A stretch of DNA of 64,000 bases, from contig NZ_CP119677.1 in the NCBI RefSeq assembly GCF_029318685.1, forward strand, positions 682,001-746,000, in the 5' to 3' direction. Under the pieces are notes generated by a model, which saw only the letters and a program-made list of their open reading frames with translations, ran no database searches and was not told the origin of the DNA. The DNA is from Ruminiclostridium papyrosolvens DSM 2782. Its GTDB lineage: Bacteria; Bacillota; Clostridia; Acetivibrionales; DSM-1351. Below, one piece after another: positions 51,081 to 60,769 of this stretch; position 1 is the first letter of the stretch; the number at the start of each line of letters is the position of its first letter. The translations under genes were made by a program, and so were the position numbers.

Positions 51081-52244
51081 ATGATAATAGAGATTAAAGA
51101 ATCAAATGAAAACTATAGTCTGAGCGTAAAATCAGTTGACGCAAAGCAGGTTTTTATTACGATTGCAAATCAAAGTAAAGACCAAGACATACTGAAGACT
51201 GCTTCACTGCTATACAAAAAGGTCTATAAGATATTAACCAAGTATAACATAACAGTATTTCATGAAAGGTTTTTCGGAACAGGCAAGTATTATGATGATG
51301 TTCAGAAAATAAGGGCCGAGGAACTAAAACTGAATACTCAGAACCAATGTTTCAGTTATATTGAAGGTTCTCCTTATTGGGGTGAAGGAGTCTCAGGAAT
51401 TAACATACATGGTTTTATTTTATGTAATGAAGAAATAGAGGATGTTGAGTTTAACGGAATAGTCTGCGGAAAGCTGTATAAGACTGACGCTGTGGACTAT
51501 ATGTTAGTACATACCGTTCATGGAAATAAAGAAAGTGACTACTACGGACAGACATATGAGATGTTCCAATCAATGATTAAGGTACTTGGAAAATACGATT
51601 TTGAGCTGAAAAATGTTATAAGGACATGGATATATTTGAATAATATTCTATTGCAATACGATGAGTTCAATAAAGCCCGTACAAGGATATTCCTAGAAAA
51701 CGGGTTATGGTCTGACTCTGTAGCTGTTGATAAAACAGAAGAAATATATATGCCTGCAAGCACAGGTATCAGCTGTGGCAATCCACATGGTCTGACTGTA
51801 ATCTCGGATATTCTGGCTGTAAAAACAAAAGATATCGAAAAGTTCAAGTACTCAAGTGAATCAGGCAAAGCTCAGAAGTCTGCAATGCGTTACGGTTCTG
51901 CTTTTTCAAGGGCTATTGTGCTGGATAATAAGACAAGCAAATATGTTTATTTATCAGGTACGGCATCAATAGATGATTTGGGGAATACAGTGTATCTTGA
52001 CGATATAGGCTTGCAGATAGATAAGACATATTCCGTGATTGATGCCTTGTTGGATGTAAGCTCAATGAAATTAAATAACATGGTTGAAGGAACGGTATTC
52101 TTAAAAAAAGCAGAGTATGTAGATGCATTCATTGAATACTGCAAAAGTCGGAATATTGAACTGCCTGCACTGATTACGGTTGCTGACGTGTGCAGGGATA
52201 ATCTGCTGTTTGAAATGGATGGAACCTTTGCAGGAGGAAAATAG
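51081..52244 (+). CDS. Chorismatase-like RidA-fold protein (FkbO/Hyg5/XanB2-type)
   Basis: A 387-residue cytoplasmic protein with the two-domain RidA/YjgF-like layout of chorismatases. The first half ends in VIRTWIYLNNILLQYDEFNKAR. The second half has MRYGSAFSRAIVLDN, YVYLSGTASIDDLGNTVYLDD, MVEGTVFLKKAEY and LPALITVADVCRDNLLFEMDG. Characterised members convert chorismate to 3- or 4-hydroxybenzoate or dihydroxycyclohexadiene carboxylate plus pyruvate, starting points for quinone-like or polyketide products. ATG 51081 follows AGGAGG. It is unlinked to other aromatic genes in the window. The assignment is by remembered motifs; a plain RidA-like deaminase is the alternative. Confidence 0.65.
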   Translation: MIIEIKESNENYSLSVKSVDAKQVFITIANQSKDQDILKTASLLYKKVYKILTKYNITVFHERFFGTGKYYDDVQKIRAEELKLNTQNQCFSYIEGSPYWGEGVSGINIHGFILCNEEIEDVEFNGIVCGKLYKTDAVDYMLVHTVHGNKESDYYGQTYEMFQSMIKVLGKYDFELKNVIRTWIYLNNILLQYDEFNKARTRIFLENGLWSDSVAVDKTEEIYMPASTGISCGNPHGLTVISDILAVKTKDIEKFKYSSESGKAQKSAMRYGSAFSRAIVLDNKTSKYVYLSGTASIDDLGNTVYLDDIGLQIDKTYSVIDALLDVSSMKLNNMVEGTVFLKKAEYVDAFIEYCKSRNIELPALITVADVCRDNLLFEMDGTFAGGK

Positions 52245-52377
52245 TTGTTTATGCTAGGCAAAAGAATGCATTACCAAAAACCAAAGGGAACAATGTTTTA
52301 TGAGGATAGCGACTAGTGTCAAAAAAATCTAAAGCTTGAAACTGTAAATTACATAACTTAATAAATAAGGAGTTATT

Positions 52378-54654
52378 ATGAAAAAATTTATTTCAATAAT
52401 TGTATTAATCTGTTTAATGATTGGGCTATTTCCACCAAATTGTTTTGCCGGAGAACCAGTTGTTACTCCCCAATTAATTATTATTAATGTAAATGGCGAA
52501 AATGTCTCTGTGTTGTCAGTTAAGATAAAAAATGAACAATACTTGAAGTTGCGAGATATAGCGTATTATGCAAATGGCAGTGACAGACAATTCAATATTA
52601 GCGAAGTCAAGAAAAAAGCAATTGTTAATATTTATTCAAATACTCCCTATAAGTCTATAGGAAACCAAGCTTCTTTAAAAAACAACAAACCACAAAAAGC
52701 GTTACTTTTTAAAGGAAAGTATTTTCTTGATGAAAAAGCTACTAAAATTAATTCATATTACGTAGGTAATGAAATGTATGTTAAACCGGCAGAGCTCGGA
52801 AAGCTGTTGAACTTTATAGTAACCTCCGGCAAAAAAACAGGGCAATATTACATTAATACTAATCATAGTGCAATTACTAAGAAAATTGGTGTAGAGACTG
52901 CAATGACCTACGGCGATATGAAACAGAGTGACAAGAATAGTCCGTGGGTTGGATATGACTATAGTGGGAGGAAAGTACTGGGATGGCACCAATTATGGCC
53001 TGGAGATGTGAGATTATTTTTAGATTTCGGCTCAGGACCTGTTTTAGTGTGCTATAAGGTTATTGTTTCAAATGGTCGTTTCTACTTTTTAGATGATAAG
53101 CTTGTTTACAAAAAAGAGATTAATGGTGTGAAGATACCATTAGAAGCAGATGGTGGTATATCTGCAAGGCGCTTAGAACAGATTCTGGGCAGTTACTATG
53201 AAACTTTTCTTAAAGAAAGTGTATATCTTACTATTAACCTTGGTATGCCGGCAAAGCAGAAAAATGATAAAAATATAACATATAAAATATCAAGCAATAA
53301 GAGCTCAGTATTTTTAGGGGTATTAGAAAAGTCACAAATTATTCCTAGTTTGACACCAACACCCGAAATGGCTAAGAAATTTATTTATACCAGTTCCGAT
53401 GCCAAAGTTGCGTTTGCTGACGAGACAGGCATGGTTTATGGAATTGGACCGGGAACTTGCACAATCTCTATTGGGCTAGAGGGACGTAGTGATATTCCGG
53501 TAAAGACAATTAAAGTTTCAGTTAATGGAGATGCAGCTCTGGCAAAGAAGTCAACAGGGTTTATCTGTTTTGACTATTATGATAATGATGTGGCAAATGT
53601 ATTTCAGGAACCTACAATACAAGCTATGCATCAAGATGGGGCTCAGTGGGTTAGCTACATAAATACCTTAAGCTATACAAATGAAAATCCAATACGTATT
53701 GACGGTGTCAGTAACAAAAATACTAATATAATGCGAGAAATTAGAAAAAACGAGTTTGGGGCTTTTGTCAAGGCAGCAAAAATTAGAGGTATGAAGGTAG
53801 CTGCTCAAACTCAAATAATGTATGATGAATTACTAAAGGATTGGATGTCTAATGAAGCAAAAAGTAATGAGGCTCTATTTTATGAGGAGTCTGCAAAATT
53901 CTGGGCGTATTTTGGCTCTTTACTAAAAAACAATGCCCAAAAATGGATTTCTGACCCTAATAATGTTGAAGCAAATAAGTTTTGGGATGAATGGTTTGCG
54001 CAATATGAAAAAAATATCTTGGAATATGCCAATTGGTGTGAAGAATACAAGGTTGATTTGCTAATAATAGGTGAATATCAATCAAATCCCTTTTATAGTA
54101 TTGGCGGTGGGCGTATGGAAAAACTGATTAAAGATATCAGGAATGTGTATTCTGGTAAAATAGGAGCTGTTTGCACGTATACAACCCAATGGGATGAAGT
54201 AGATAAAATGTCATTTGCAGGTCAACTAGACTATATTAATGTAGTACTTCAAGAACCTTATAGCACCAAGGAAAATCCTACAATAGAGGAATATCAACGA
54301 GAAATAGAGCCAATCCTTACGGGAAAAATAGAAACTTTATATAAAAAATATCAGAAAAAAATTATTATTACTTCTTCTTACAAGAGCGCACAGAACCAAG
54401 GAAATAAGGAGTGGTTTGAACCTTGCACTGTGCAGACTAATATTAAACAAGATTTTTTGCTGCAAGCCAGAATGTACGAAGGGCTGTTTCGAGCACTGCA
54501 AAACAAAACATGGGTTGAGTCTGTATGGGCAAATGGATATAATTGGGTAGAAAATTTCGAACATGCAGACGGACGTTTAAATGCTATTGATAAAGGCCAG
54601 TCTGTACGAAATAAACCTGCAGCGAAAGTATTTTTGAAATGGAGTAATAAATAA
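52378..54654 (+). CDS. Secreted multidomain protein with putative glycoside-hydrolase TIM barrel
   Basis: A 758-residue exported protein: signal peptide (residues 1-24), two copper-amine-oxidase-N-like segments (about 30-160), a second beta domain around KVLGWHQLWPGDVRLFLDFG, a Big_2-like Ig module (VAFADETGMVYGIGPGTCTIS, about 330-385) and a C-terminal domain of about 350 residues. The last part looks like a glycosidase barrel: MHQDGAQWVSYIN, KIRGMKVAAQTQIMYDE, VDLLIIGEYQSNPF (Glu candidate), IDYINVVLQEPYS-like strand (LDYINVVLQEPYS) and WANGYNWVENFEH, reminiscent of GH113-type or unclassified barrels. It has no dockerin, so it is free or wall bound. A terminator follows at 54751. Confidence 0.7.
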   Translation: MKKFISIIVLICLMIGLFPPNCFAGEPVVTPQLIIINVNGENVSVLSVKIKNEQYLKLRDIAYYANGSDRQFNISEVKKKAIVNIYSNTPYKSIGNQASLKNNKPQKALLFKGKYFLDEKATKINSYYVGNEMYVKPAELGKLLNFIVTSGKKTGQYYINTNHSAITKKIGVETAMTYGDMKQSDKNSPWVGYDYSGRKVLGWHQLWPGDVRLFLDFGSGPVLVCYKVIVSNGRFYFLDDKLVYKKEINGVKIPLEADGGISARRLEQILGSYYETFLKESVYLTINLGMPAKQKNDKNITYKISSNKSSVFLGVLEKSQIIPSLTPTPEMAKKFIYTSSDAKVAFADETGMVYGIGPGTCTISIGLEGRSDIPVKTIKVSVNGDAALAKKSTGFICFDYYDNDVANVFQEPTIQAMHQDGAQWVSYINTLSYTNENPIRIDGVSNKNTNIMREIRKNEFGAFVKAAKIRGMKVAAQTQIMYDELLKDWMSNEAKSNEALFYEESAKFWAYFGSLLKNNAQKWISDPNNVEANKFWDEWFAQYEKNILEYANWCEEYKVDLLIIGEYQSNPFYSIGGGRMEKLIKDIRNVYSGKIGAVCTYTTQWDEVDKMSFAGQLDYINVVLQEPYSTKENPTIEEYQREIEPILTGKIETLYKKYQKKIIITSSYKSAQNQGNKEWFEPCTVQTNIKQDFLLQARMYEGLFRALQNKTWVESVWANGYNWVENFEHADGRLNAIDKGQSVRNKPAAKVFLKWSNK

Positions 54655-54750
54655 TTACATCGCAAGAAAAATATATGAGCGCATGAATTACCAACCCACA
54701 CCCTGATAATTGAAGAAAATGGAATAATATGGTAAAATTTAATTAATTAA

Positions 54751-54788
54751 CCCTCAAAGGTCGGATTTATGCTTTGAGGGAAATTTTT
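54751..54788 (+). terminator. Intrinsic terminator
   Basis: A 9-bp perfect stem, CCCTCAAAG (54751-54759) with CTTTGAGGG (54772-54780), is followed by a T run at 54784-54788. Confidence 0.8.
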
Positions 54789-54829
54789 ATTAATAAGTTT
54801 TTTCTAATGAAAAATGAGGAGGTTAATTT

Positions 54830-57800
54830 ATGAAAAAAGGCAACTGTGGATTTTGCCGTAAACTTGCAGCTTTTCTGGTGTTGGTGCTGATTTTTCAGTC
54901 CTGTGGATTTGTTCGGGCAGCGTCAACTGATACTGTGAATGTGGATTTTAATAACATTTTACGGCCCGTGAATCATAGTAACTTTGGCTACATTCTCACA
55001 CCTAACTATGATATACCGGATAGCAGGATGAAAATGCTTGGACCCATTCTTAACCGAGAGACCATCCCAGTCCAGACCTTCCAAGGAGTAGGTGATTTGG
55101 ATGGTACATGTTTTAACAACGAAAACAGTCAGCTTCAGAGGTGCTTGGAGGCATATCAAAGGGCAAAGGCAAACGGATTGAAGTGGTACTTCCTTCTTGG
55201 ACTTAATCCGTCGTGGACAGCACCTAACGGCACTCCGGGAGGTGGTGCTCCTACAAATCAGGCTTGGTTTAAGCAGTATGTAAAAGATGTGCTTCAGTAT
55301 TTAAAGGACAATGGAGCGACGCCGGACTTTGCAGACCTTACAAACGAGTATTGGACAGGCCGTGAAGCTACATTCAAAGGCAATTGGGAAGCCGTAAGGG
55401 AAGTTTATCCGGACTATATACCTATAGTCGGCCCCGGTGCAGTAGGTTATTCAGGGATAGCGGATTTTTACATACCGTTTTCCAGTCAAAACCAAATGGA
55501 TTTGGAAGGACCTTGCTGGCATGAATACTGGGAAGGCAGTACATATGCGTCATATACTCAGACAAATAAATGGAAGGATCCCATAGTAAGCCTTCAGACA
55601 AAATATCCTGAAACCAACGGCAAGTATGTGGTATGGGAGGAAAACAACTCTTGGTCAACGTCGGCTGTTGATTGGACACGAAGTATGGCCAATGTAGTGC
55701 GCTCAGGAATCACCCAGAATATTAAGGGCTGTATCAAATCAGGCAACTGGAATGGCATGAGCGATATATTGACAACAACTGTCAGAAACAGTCAACAAAA
55801 TGGAGCTGTCAGGACGCCCATATGGTGGGTATATTACATGTTCTCTCAGTTGTCGGGACACTATGCGGGAGTTTCAACGAGTACAGGGGATGATATTACA
55901 GCTTGTGCCAGCAGAGACACTGATGAATGCAAGGTTATCATCGCAAAAAGCACAACCGCAGGTACCATAAATGTAAACCTGAACAATCAGCCTTACAGCG
56001 GGAAGGACGTAAGGATAGACCTATATAAAATTACTTCAAGTGAAAATAACGGTCTGACATACCAATCCAGTATTACACCTTCTTCAACTTCCAACATAAG
56101 CTTTTCAATAAACAATGCGGCAGCCAATGATTCATGGCTGGTGGTTTTGAAAAAGGTTGATTCTGCTCCAAACTTTTTCCACCCAATGACTCCTGACGAT
56201 GGGGAAGTTACTACAACAGCACCGACACTTACCTGGTCGGCAGCTCAAGGTGCTGCCAGTTATACGGTGAAAGTATCTGTAAACAAGGATTTGTCCGACC
56301 CTGTCATCAACCAATCGGGCATTGCCGATACCAACTACACGGTTGCAGCACCTTTAACTGAAGGCCAAAAGTATTACTGGAATGTTACCGCAGTAAATTC
56401 CGGCGGAAGTCGAACAGTCTCAAACGATGCCGTTTATTCTTTTATAGCCGGTGCAAATGCCGGTGTACCCGGACAATTCGGACCTTACCTGCCGTCACGG
56501 AATGCACCTAATGAATCAGTTACACCAAAATTTTTGTGGTCAAGAGCATATAACGCAAGCTCTTATCGTTTGGTAGTTTCCAAAAACAGTGACCTTTCAT
56601 CTCCGGTAATAAATAAATCAGGAATTACAACTATAACAGGTACAAATGAATTTGGCCCTAATACGGCATCAACTTATACTCCTACTACAGCATTGGAAAA
56701 CAATACTACATATTATTGGAGGGTATACGCCCTAAATGCAAATGGAGAGAGACCAATAAACGGGCCTATACAATATTTCACTACAAAGACTGCAGGAAAT
56801 TCGCCTGTAAGCTTCAGCCTGTCTGCTCCTGCAAACGGAATAACAGGTGTTTCAGACAGAGCGGTACTTTCGTGGACGCCTTCCGGGAATGCCTTCTTCT
56901 ACAAGCTTGAGGTGTCTTCAAATGCAGACATGTCTAACCCTGTAATTCTGAGGGACAGGATGATATATAACAAATATACCGTAGAGCCCAATCTACTGAA
57001 TCCTGATACCAAGTATTACTGGAGAGTTACAGCATATACAAAAAATCTGGCAAACTCCACGGCATCTTCCAGTGGTATATGGTCATTCACAACAGAGAAT
57101 AAGCCATGCTCGCCATTGCTATATGCCCACCAGCCCGATAATAACAGTATAAAGCTTTGGTTCAGGCTCTCAAAAGGGGCAACTTCATACAATATCAAAT
57201 ACGGTACGGAACCAGGTGTGTACACTAATACAATAAAAGGCGTTACTGCAAGCCCATACACCGTTTCAGAACTTAAAAGCGGAACAAAGTATTACTTTGC
57301 AGTAACTGCAGTCAATGAAAACGGTGAAAGCTCCATATGGAACGAAAGACCTGAAATTACCGGGGGGACTGCCATTCCCAACCCTGACTCCAGGTCGGCA
57401 TTTGCGCAGATTGAAGGAGAAAGCTTCGATAAGCAATCGGGAGTTCAAACAGAAACCTGTTCCGAGGGAGGAGAAGATATCGGGTACATAGAGAACGGAG
57501 ATTACGCTGTTTACAGTAACATTGACTTTGGGAATGGTGCTGAAAAATTTCAGGCAAGAGCAGCGAGTAACTCAAGCGGAGGAAACATCGAGATTCATCT
57601 CGACAGCATCAACGGTACCTTAATAGGAACATGTCCTATTACCGGAACGGGAGATTGGCAGACTTATGCAGATACATCCTGTAGTATCAGCGGTGTGAGT
57701 GGGAAGCATGAGGTATATCTGAAGTTTACAGGAGGAAACGGGTACTTATTCAACTTAAACTGGTTCAAATTTACCCCAATAACTGTAATTGTCGGAGACC

Positions 57801-58000
57801 TCAATGGAGATTCCGGTGTAGATGCAACTGACTATGCACTGATGAAAAAGTATTTGCTTGGATTAATTACGGATTTGCCTGTAGAAAATGGTCTTACGGC
57901 AGCTGATCTAAATGGTGACGGTGTGATTAACGCCATTGATTTATCACTATTCAAGAAATATCTGCTGGGTATTATTGAGGAATTACCTTATACAGGCTAA
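54830..58000 (+). CDS. Cellulosomal glycosidase-like protein (clan-A barrel, FnIII repeats, CBM6, dockerin)
   Basis: A 1056-residue secreted protein. After the signal peptide (ends near FVRAAS) comes a TIM-barrel hydrolase resembling GH39/GH79-type clan A enzymes. The acid/base candidate is Glu173 in FADLTNEYWTGR and the nucleophile candidate is Glu270 or Glu271 in YVVWEENNSWS. Four FnIII-like modules follow (about 450-545, 550-660, 665-770, 775-855; KYYWNVTAVN, TYYWRVYALN, KYYWRVTAYT, KYYFAVTAVN), then a CBM6 (about 865-975) and a dockerin (DLNGDSGVDATDYALMKKYL, DLNGDGVINAIDLSLFKKYL). ATG 54830 follows GAGGAGG. A hemicellulose target is likely; the exact GH family is unsure. Confidence 0.85.
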   Translation: MKKGNCGFCRKLAAFLVLVLIFQSCGFVRAASTDTVNVDFNNILRPVNHSNFGYILTPNYDIPDSRMKMLGPILNRETIPVQTFQGVGDLDGTCFNNENSQLQRCLEAYQRAKANGLKWYFLLGLNPSWTAPNGTPGGGAPTNQAWFKQYVKDVLQYLKDNGATPDFADLTNEYWTGREATFKGNWEAVREVYPDYIPIVGPGAVGYSGIADFYIPFSSQNQMDLEGPCWHEYWEGSTYASYTQTNKWKDPIVSLQTKYPETNGKYVVWEENNSWSTSAVDWTRSMANVVRSGITQNIKGCIKSGNWNGMSDILTTTVRNSQQNGAVRTPIWWVYYMFSQLSGHYAGVSTSTGDDITACASRDTDECKVIIAKSTTAGTINVNLNNQPYSGKDVRIDLYKITSSENNGLTYQSSITPSSTSNISFSINNAAANDSWLVVLKKVDSAPNFFHPMTPDDGEVTTTAPTLTWSAAQGAASYTVKVSVNKDLSDPVINQSGIADTNYTVAAPLTEGQKYYWNVTAVNSGGSRTVSNDAVYSFIAGANAGVPGQFGPYLPSRNAPNESVTPKFLWSRAYNASSYRLVVSKNSDLSSPVINKSGITTITGTNEFGPNTASTYTPTTALENNTTYYWRVYALNANGERPINGPIQYFTTKTAGNSPVSFSLSAPANGITGVSDRAVLSWTPSGNAFFYKLEVSSNADMSNPVILRDRMIYNKYTVEPNLLNPDTKYYWRVTAYTKNLANSTASSSGIWSFTTENKPCSPLLYAHQPDNNSIKLWFRLSKGATSYNIKYGTEPGVYTNTIKGVTASPYTVSELKSGTKYYFAVTAVNENGESSIWNERPEITGGTAIPNPDSRSAFAQIEGESFDKQSGVQTETCSEGGEDIGYIENGDYAVYSNIDFGNGAEKFQARAASNSSGGNIEIHLDSINGTLIGTCPITGTGDWQTYADTSCSISGVSGKHEVYLKFTGGNGYLFNLNWFKFTPITVIVGDLNGDSGVDATDYALMKKYLLGLITDLPVENGLTAADLNGDGVINAIDLSLFKKYLLGIIEELPYTG

Positions 58001-58049
58001 GGATGTATAATTTATAGCCGTTTTTCTACGGAAGTAGATAGCCTAGTGC

Positions 58050-58095
58050 AAAAGCAGCCATCTAAACAGAATAATCTGTTTAGATGGCTGCTTTT
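58050..58095. terminator. Strong bidirectional terminator
   Basis: A 21-bp perfect stem (58050-58070 with 58075-58095) and a 4-nt ATAA loop, with A and T runs at the ends, separates the convergent dockerin genes at 58000 and 58113. Confidence 0.9.
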
Positions 58096-58112
58096 GGTTG
58101 AACCTATTTATA

Positions 58113-60728
58113 TTATAAATCAGTTTTAATTCCAAGCACTACTTGTTTCAAAATCGCAAAATCAATTGCGTTTATATCTCCGCTATCATCAACATCAGCT
58201 GCTTCTAGCTGTTCTGCGGGTAAATTATCAAGTTCACCCATTAATATCTTTTTCACAAAGACCAAATCAATTGCATTAATTTCTCCATCACCATTTACAT
58301 CACCTTTTTGTAAGGTTTGAGCAGGATTACTGTCTATTTGAAGCAAATATGCCTCAAGTTGTGAAAGCTGTTCAGCAGTAAGCTGTGATGTTTTACCATG
58401 TTTGTCATTTGCATTCTTTGTTGTCAGTACTTCATGGAGTGTTGCCGCAGAACCATCATGCAGGTATGGGGCAGTTCTCCACAATTCCTTAAGCGGTGGG
58501 GTATAATACATTCCATCGGGGTCTAGAATATCTTTTGTACCAACATCATGAGCTTTCAAATCAGTATACATTTCTCCGGAGTGACAGTAAGAACATTTTG
58601 TCTCACTGCTTTCAAAAATAGCTTTTCCGGCAGCAGCATCTTTTGTCATTGTACCTTTATTCGAGTATGGGTCAGCTTCCTCAGAGAGGCTCTTGATATA
58701 AGCAGTTACATCATCAAGCTCTTGCTGGGTTGGCTCTTTAAACTTTATGTATTTGAAACCTGCTTTTATGCCAACATGTGCATCATCTCTTACTCCACGC
58801 CACATAGCAGGAGGTGTATCAAAAACATACAACATTGACTTAGTGTTTTTAGTATTGCCGATACCGTCATTTGGCATGTCCCAGTTAAGTCCGTCGGCTC
58901 TGCCGTCAGGATGACAGGAGGCACAACTGAGCCATTTTTGTGTGGTGGTTGATGCATCGTAGAATATACGTTCACCACTTCTAACCTGACTTTCTTGGGG
59001 TTGTATACCCAGTTTTGCCGTGCTTTTCAATACACTACCGAAGGTATCTATAAGATATACTTCTCCTGCAAAATATGCGCCTACGGCTACAGTTTTACCA
59101 TCCGGTGATAGGGATATTCCTCTTGGTCCCTGACCGGGTAGCTCAATCTCTTTTAACAGACCTGCTCCCCATAAAGCTCCAAGATCATATTTCAGACCAC
59201 TTTTTTTTGTGGGGTCGGCTTTAATTTGTAACCAGATATCTGAATATGGTTTGTCGAAGCCCGATTTTGAACGGAATAGTAAGGAATAATTGCTTGTCGA
59301 ACCTCCGGAACCAGCTTTTGATATTTTCCATTGCTGGCTCAAGCTTGTACTACTGCTGTTTGTTACTATACCGGCATTGTTACTGGTAGAAGCAGAACTA
59401 ACATCCATGTATTTCTGACTGGATTTCACTTGAAGCTTGTAGTAACCGTTTCCTGCATCAATTAATTTCCATTTCTGATTATCTGAAGAACTCTGGTCCC
59501 ATTCCACTACAGCCGAATTATCTCCGGTAGCGCCTGCATTGTCCAGTGCTTTGTTTGTTCCCCTGTTAATAATTGAATAATACCCGTCAGAACCGGCCAC
59601 TAACTTATACTGCTGGTTGTTGTTACCCACATCATCCCATTGTACCAGCTGAGTGTTGTTAGCAGAATTACCGTTAGGTACATCAAGGGCTTTTCCACTA
59701 TTTCTGTTTACTATCTTATAGTAAGAACTAGAATCAATTTCAGAACTGTCACCGCCGTTTAAATTTCCTGCTAAAAGCTGATGTAGACCATTCAAATCAA
59801 CTCTCAGCACTTGATGAGTTCCTGACACACTGACCCACATGGTTTTACTGTCTGCTGATATTGCCAGTCCCCAAGGGTCTGCTGCTCCTTCCATTGTTCT
59901 GTCCAAAAGGAAGGTAGTATATATTTGTTTGGTTGCTATATCAATAATAGTAACTGCATTTGTCATTACCCATCCTCTTGTTATCTGGGTAGTAGGAAGG
60001 GATGTTTTTCCGAAGGTGTGAAGCACGTACGCCCACTTACCGTCAGGTGAACATTTAATGCCTCTTACATTTGATGAACCCTGTGGAAGCACAATATTTG
60101 CAACTTCACTGGAGGTTTTCATATCGATAAAGGTAACTGATGCGGCATACTTAGCTTCGGAGGCATTTCCTGAAGGCAGGGCATGTCCGACTATTGCATA
60201 TTTGCCGTCAACAGTACTGTCCATTAAGTAGGGATAATCTTTAACAGAGATATTTTTTTCAACATTGCCTGAGGACAAATCAACTACAGATACTTTTTTC
60301 AAGCCGTAATCAGATACAACGAGTTTATCCTCTACTACTTTTACTCCAAGAGGTTTAGACCCTGTTGAAAACCTTCTTTTTACTTCTCCGGAAGCCGGAT
60401 TTACTTCGGCAACAGTACCTGCTCCGTACTCACAAACATATATATTTTCATTTCCATTCCATGCAAGAGCTTTAGGCTGTCCATCCAACTGAATAACCTT
60501 TTGAACTTCACCGTCGGATGCCTTCAATATTTCAATCTGTGCTTTAGTTGAATCTGATACCGCTATCATGCTGCCATCAGGGGAATATACAGTATCAAAA
60601 GGTGAAAAATATGTATTGTCAGCCGAATAGCCAATATTACTATCAGGAAACAGGAAGCTCACTACAGTAATGACTATTGCTATGCAAAGAATCATGGGAA
60701 TTAATTTTTTATTTGTATACCGATTCAT
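58113..60728 (-). CDS. Dockerin-bearing beta-propeller/ricin/diheme cytochrome c fusion
   Basis: An 871-residue exported protein. After a membrane/signal segment (LIPMILCIAIVITVVSFLF) comes an YncE/40-residue-repeat propeller (YSPDGSMIAVSDSTKAQ, VSDYGLKKVSVVDLSSG). A ricin-type CBM13 is inserted at about 335-475 (QQYKL, QKWKL, QQWKI repeats). A further propeller blade leads into a cytochrome c peroxidase/MauG-like domain with two heme sites, CASCH at residue 602 and CSYCH at residue 712, plus TAPYLHDGSAATLHEV. It ends in a type I dockerin (809-871; two NAID repeats). ATG 60728 follows GGGAG. It is last in the CcmF-HzsA-like operon, 41 bp after its neighbour. It would attach a redox protein to the cellulosome. 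Confidence 0.9.
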   Translation of the reverse strand: MNRYTNKKLIPMILCIAIVITVVSFLFPDSNIGYSADNTYFSPFDTVYSPDGSMIAVSDSTKAQIEILKASDGEVQKVIQLDGQPKALAWNGNENIYVCEYGAGTVAEVNPASGEVKRRFSTGSKPLGVKVVEDKLVVSDYGLKKVSVVDLSSGNVEKNISVKDYPYLMDSTVDGKYAIVGHALPSGNASEAKYAASVTFIDMKTSSEVANIVLPQGSSNVRGIKCSPDGKWAYVLHTFGKTSLPTTQITRGWVMTNAVTIIDIATKQIYTTFLLDRTMEGAADPWGLAISADSKTMWVSVSGTHQVLRVDLNGLHQLLAGNLNGGDSSEIDSSSYYKIVNRNSGKALDVPNGNSANNTQLVQWDDVGNNNQQYKLVAGSDGYYSIINRGTNKALDNAGATGDNSAVVEWDQSSSDNQKWKLIDAGNGYYKLQVKSSQKYMDVSSASTSNNAGIVTNSSSTSLSQQWKISKAGSGGSTSNYSLLFRSKSGFDKPYSDIWLQIKADPTKKSGLKYDLGALWGAGLLKEIELPGQGPRGISLSPDGKTVAVGAYFAGEVYLIDTFGSVLKSTAKLGIQPQESQVRSGERIFYDASTTTQKWLSCASCHPDGRADGLNWDMPNDGIGNTKNTKSMLYVFDTPPAMWRGVRDDAHVGIKAGFKYIKFKEPTQQELDDVTAYIKSLSEEADPYSNKGTMTKDAAAGKAIFESSETKCSYCHSGEMYTDLKAHDVGTKDILDPDGMYYTPPLKELWRTAPYLHDGSAATLHEVLTTKNANDKHGKTSQLTAEQLSQLEAYLLQIDSNPAQTLQKGDVNGDGEINAIDLVFVKKILMGELDNLPAEQLEAADVDDSGDINAIDFAILKQVVLGIKTDL

Positions 60729-60769
60729 TTTTTTTAACACTCCCATCTATATTATTTTAGCCAAGGGAT

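Noticed and set aside
52245-52377. Possible c-di-GMP riboswitch before the secreted multidomain gene (ACCAAAAACCAAAGGG segment)
   Set aside because: The remaining consensus stems of the known c-di-GMP classes are not present and no terminator switch is seen.
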